Positions 4,980 through 5,867 of a stretch of 5,867 nucleotides of DNA are shown piece after piece. Every line of letters starts with the position of its first letter. Within the stretch, counting starts at the first letter, position 1. Under the pieces are notes generated by a model. It was not told where the DNA came from, did not search any database, and worked only from the letters and a program-made list of their open reading frames with translations. The translations under genes and the position numbers were made by a program. Source of the stretch: Betaproteobacteria bacterium (GTDB taxonomy: Bacteria > Pseudomonadota > Gammaproteobacteria > Burkholderiales > Usitatibacteraceae). The stretch spans positions 1 through 5,867 of the forward strand of contig JAAOZZ010000277.1 of assembly GCA_012274175.1 (NCBI GenBank). Direction: 5' to 3'.

Positions 4980-5867
4980 TTAGGCCCGGCGGGCCCGTAA
5001 CCCGCGCCGGCGCAGGAGCAGGAACACCGCGGGCACCACGAACATCGACAGCAGCGGCGCGGTGACCATGCCTCCCACCATGGGGGCGGCGATGCGCTGG
5101 GTGATCTCCGAGCCCGCGCCCGAGCCCACCATGATGGGCAGCAGCCCGGCGAGCACCACCGCAACCGTCATCGCCTTGGGCCGCACGCGCAGCACCGCGC
5201 CCTCCTCGATCGCCTCCAGGAGCGCGGCCTCGTCGGCCGCCTCCCCGGCCGCGATCCTGCGCTCCCATGCGTGCTTCAGGTAGATCAGCATCACCACGCC
5301 GAACTCGGCGGCGACGCCCGCGAGGGCTATGAAGCCCACGGCGGTGGCCACGGACACGGCGTGCCCGAGCGCATAGAGGAGCCAGATCCCGCCCACCAGC
5401 GCGAACGGCAGCGTGCCCAGGATGAGCAACGCCTCGTCGGCACGGCGGAAGATGAGGTAGAGCAGCACGAAGATGATCGCGAGCGTGGCGGGGACCACGA
5501 CCTTGAGCCGTGCGGTGGCGCGCTCCAGGTATTCGAACTGGCCCGACCAGGTGACCGAGTAGCCCGGCGGAAGCCGGATCGCGCGCTCGACTTGCGCCTG
5601 CATTTCCTCCACGGCGGAGCGCAGGTCGCGTCCGCGAAGGTCCACGTAGACCCAGCTCGAGGGGCGGGCGTTCTCGCTCTTCAGCATCGGCGGGCCGTCG
5701 GCGATGCGGATGTCGGCGAAGGCGCCCAGGGAAACCTGGGCCCCGCGCTCCGTCACCACGGGCAGCGCGCGCAGCTTGTCGATGGAATCGCGCAGCTCCC
5801 GCGGGTAACGCACGCTGATGGGAAAGCGCTGCAATCCCTCCACGGTCTCGCCCACGGTCTCGCCGCC
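4980..5867 (-). CDS. cusA: CusA-like heavy-metal RND efflux pump, C-terminal part (runs off window end)
   Basis: This is the last 295 residues of an inner-membrane RND transporter of the heavy-metal efflux group; about 750 upstream residues lie outside. Numbering from the window edge, residues 60-66 read PMLKSEN and [10 protein letters not shown] lies at 107-116, both periplasmic. Membrane helices follow at about 122-140, 145-166, 171-198 (containing [11 protein letters not shown]), 230-250 and 260-285. [18 protein letters not shown] (227-244) and [10 protein letters not shown] are typical of CusA. By family it is a proton-driven trimer that works with a periplasmic adaptor (CusB) and outer-membrane channel (CusC) to export Cu(I)/Ag(I). 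The closest recalled match is CusA rather than CzcA, so cusA is offered by similarity; two Met-relay positions appear replaced, so the substrate is uncertain. The apparent start at 5855 is an internal GTG (Val) codon. The DUF924 gene follows after nine bases. Confidence 0.93.
   Translation of the reverse strand, partial: GGETVGETVEGLQRFPISVRYPRELRDSIDKLRALPVVTERGAQVSLGAFADIRIADGPPMLKSENARPSSWVYVDLRGRDLRSAVEEMQAQVERAIRLPPGYSVTWSGQFEYLERATARLKVVVPATLAIIFVLLYLIFRRADEALLILGTLPFALVGGIWLLYALGHAVSVATAVGFIALAGVAAEFGVVMLIYLKHAWERRIAAGEAADEAALLEAIEEGAVLRVRPKAMTVAVVLAGLLPIMVGSGAGSEITQRIAAPMVGGMVTAPLLSMFVVPAVFLLLRRRGLRARRA

Noticed and set aside
4252..5268. Minus-strand open frame of 338 codons across the pump and DUF924 genes
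   Set aside because: It is an alternative frame of two genes with clear family motifs; its translation is a Gly/Arg-rich shadow.
1..5867. tRNA, rRNA, CRISPR array, insertion sequence or prophage remnant
   Set aside because: I saw no cloverleaf, regularly spaced repeats, transposase motifs or terminal inverted repeats. Base composition looks even across the window.

Overview
The window is about 5.9 kb of GC-rich, gene-dense bacterial DNA. The protein repertoire (a CusA-type RND pump, the tiny ribosomal protein THX, maleylacetoacetate isomerase, a CoA-type Nudix hydrolase, two GST-fold proteins) and the codon use suggest a proteobacterium, most likely a betaproteobacterium. That placement is inference; there is no rRNA or other phylogenetic marker here. 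There are ten protein genes, two of them cut by the window edges. I see no tRNA, rRNA, CRISPR array, insertion sequence or other mobile element, and no gene-free stretch longer than 75 bases.

Layout. (1) 1-269, minus: the first 89 codons of a short-chain dehydrogenase. (2) 331-1654, plus: a tightly overlapping trio of a cysteine-rich 155-aa protein, a 79-aa single-pass membrane protein and a glutathione S-transferase. The stop/start overlaps are 4 bases and 1 base, so this is an operon with translational coupling. (3) 3465-1605, minus: Nudix hydrolase (CoA pyrophosphatase type), a TetR-family repressor and a small polytopic membrane protein, head to tail with short gaps. A similar imperfect inverted repeat lies just upstream of tetR and at the start of the membrane-protein gene. 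These repeats are the likely TetR operators. (4) 3501-4331, plus: maleylacetoacetate isomerase (zeta-class GST), divergent from the Nudix gene across 35 bases, then the 39-codon ribosomal protein THX gene with its own TATAAT and Shine-Dalgarno. (5) 5867-4335, minus: the C-terminal 295 codons of a CusA-like RND pump followed after 9 bases by a DUF924 protein, which ends 3 bases from the THX gene.

How the parts fit. The best-supported regulatory circuit is the TetR repressor with paired operators, predicted to control itself and the adjacent membrane protein. Several first genes of transcription units lack a Shine-Dalgarno but carry a -10-like hexamer 6 or 9 bases before the ATG, which suggests leaderless or nearly leaderless transcripts. 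The most unfamiliar set is the trio at 331-1654, whose joint role I cannot name. Most of the rest looks like ordinary chromosomal housekeeping and stress or detoxification functions.
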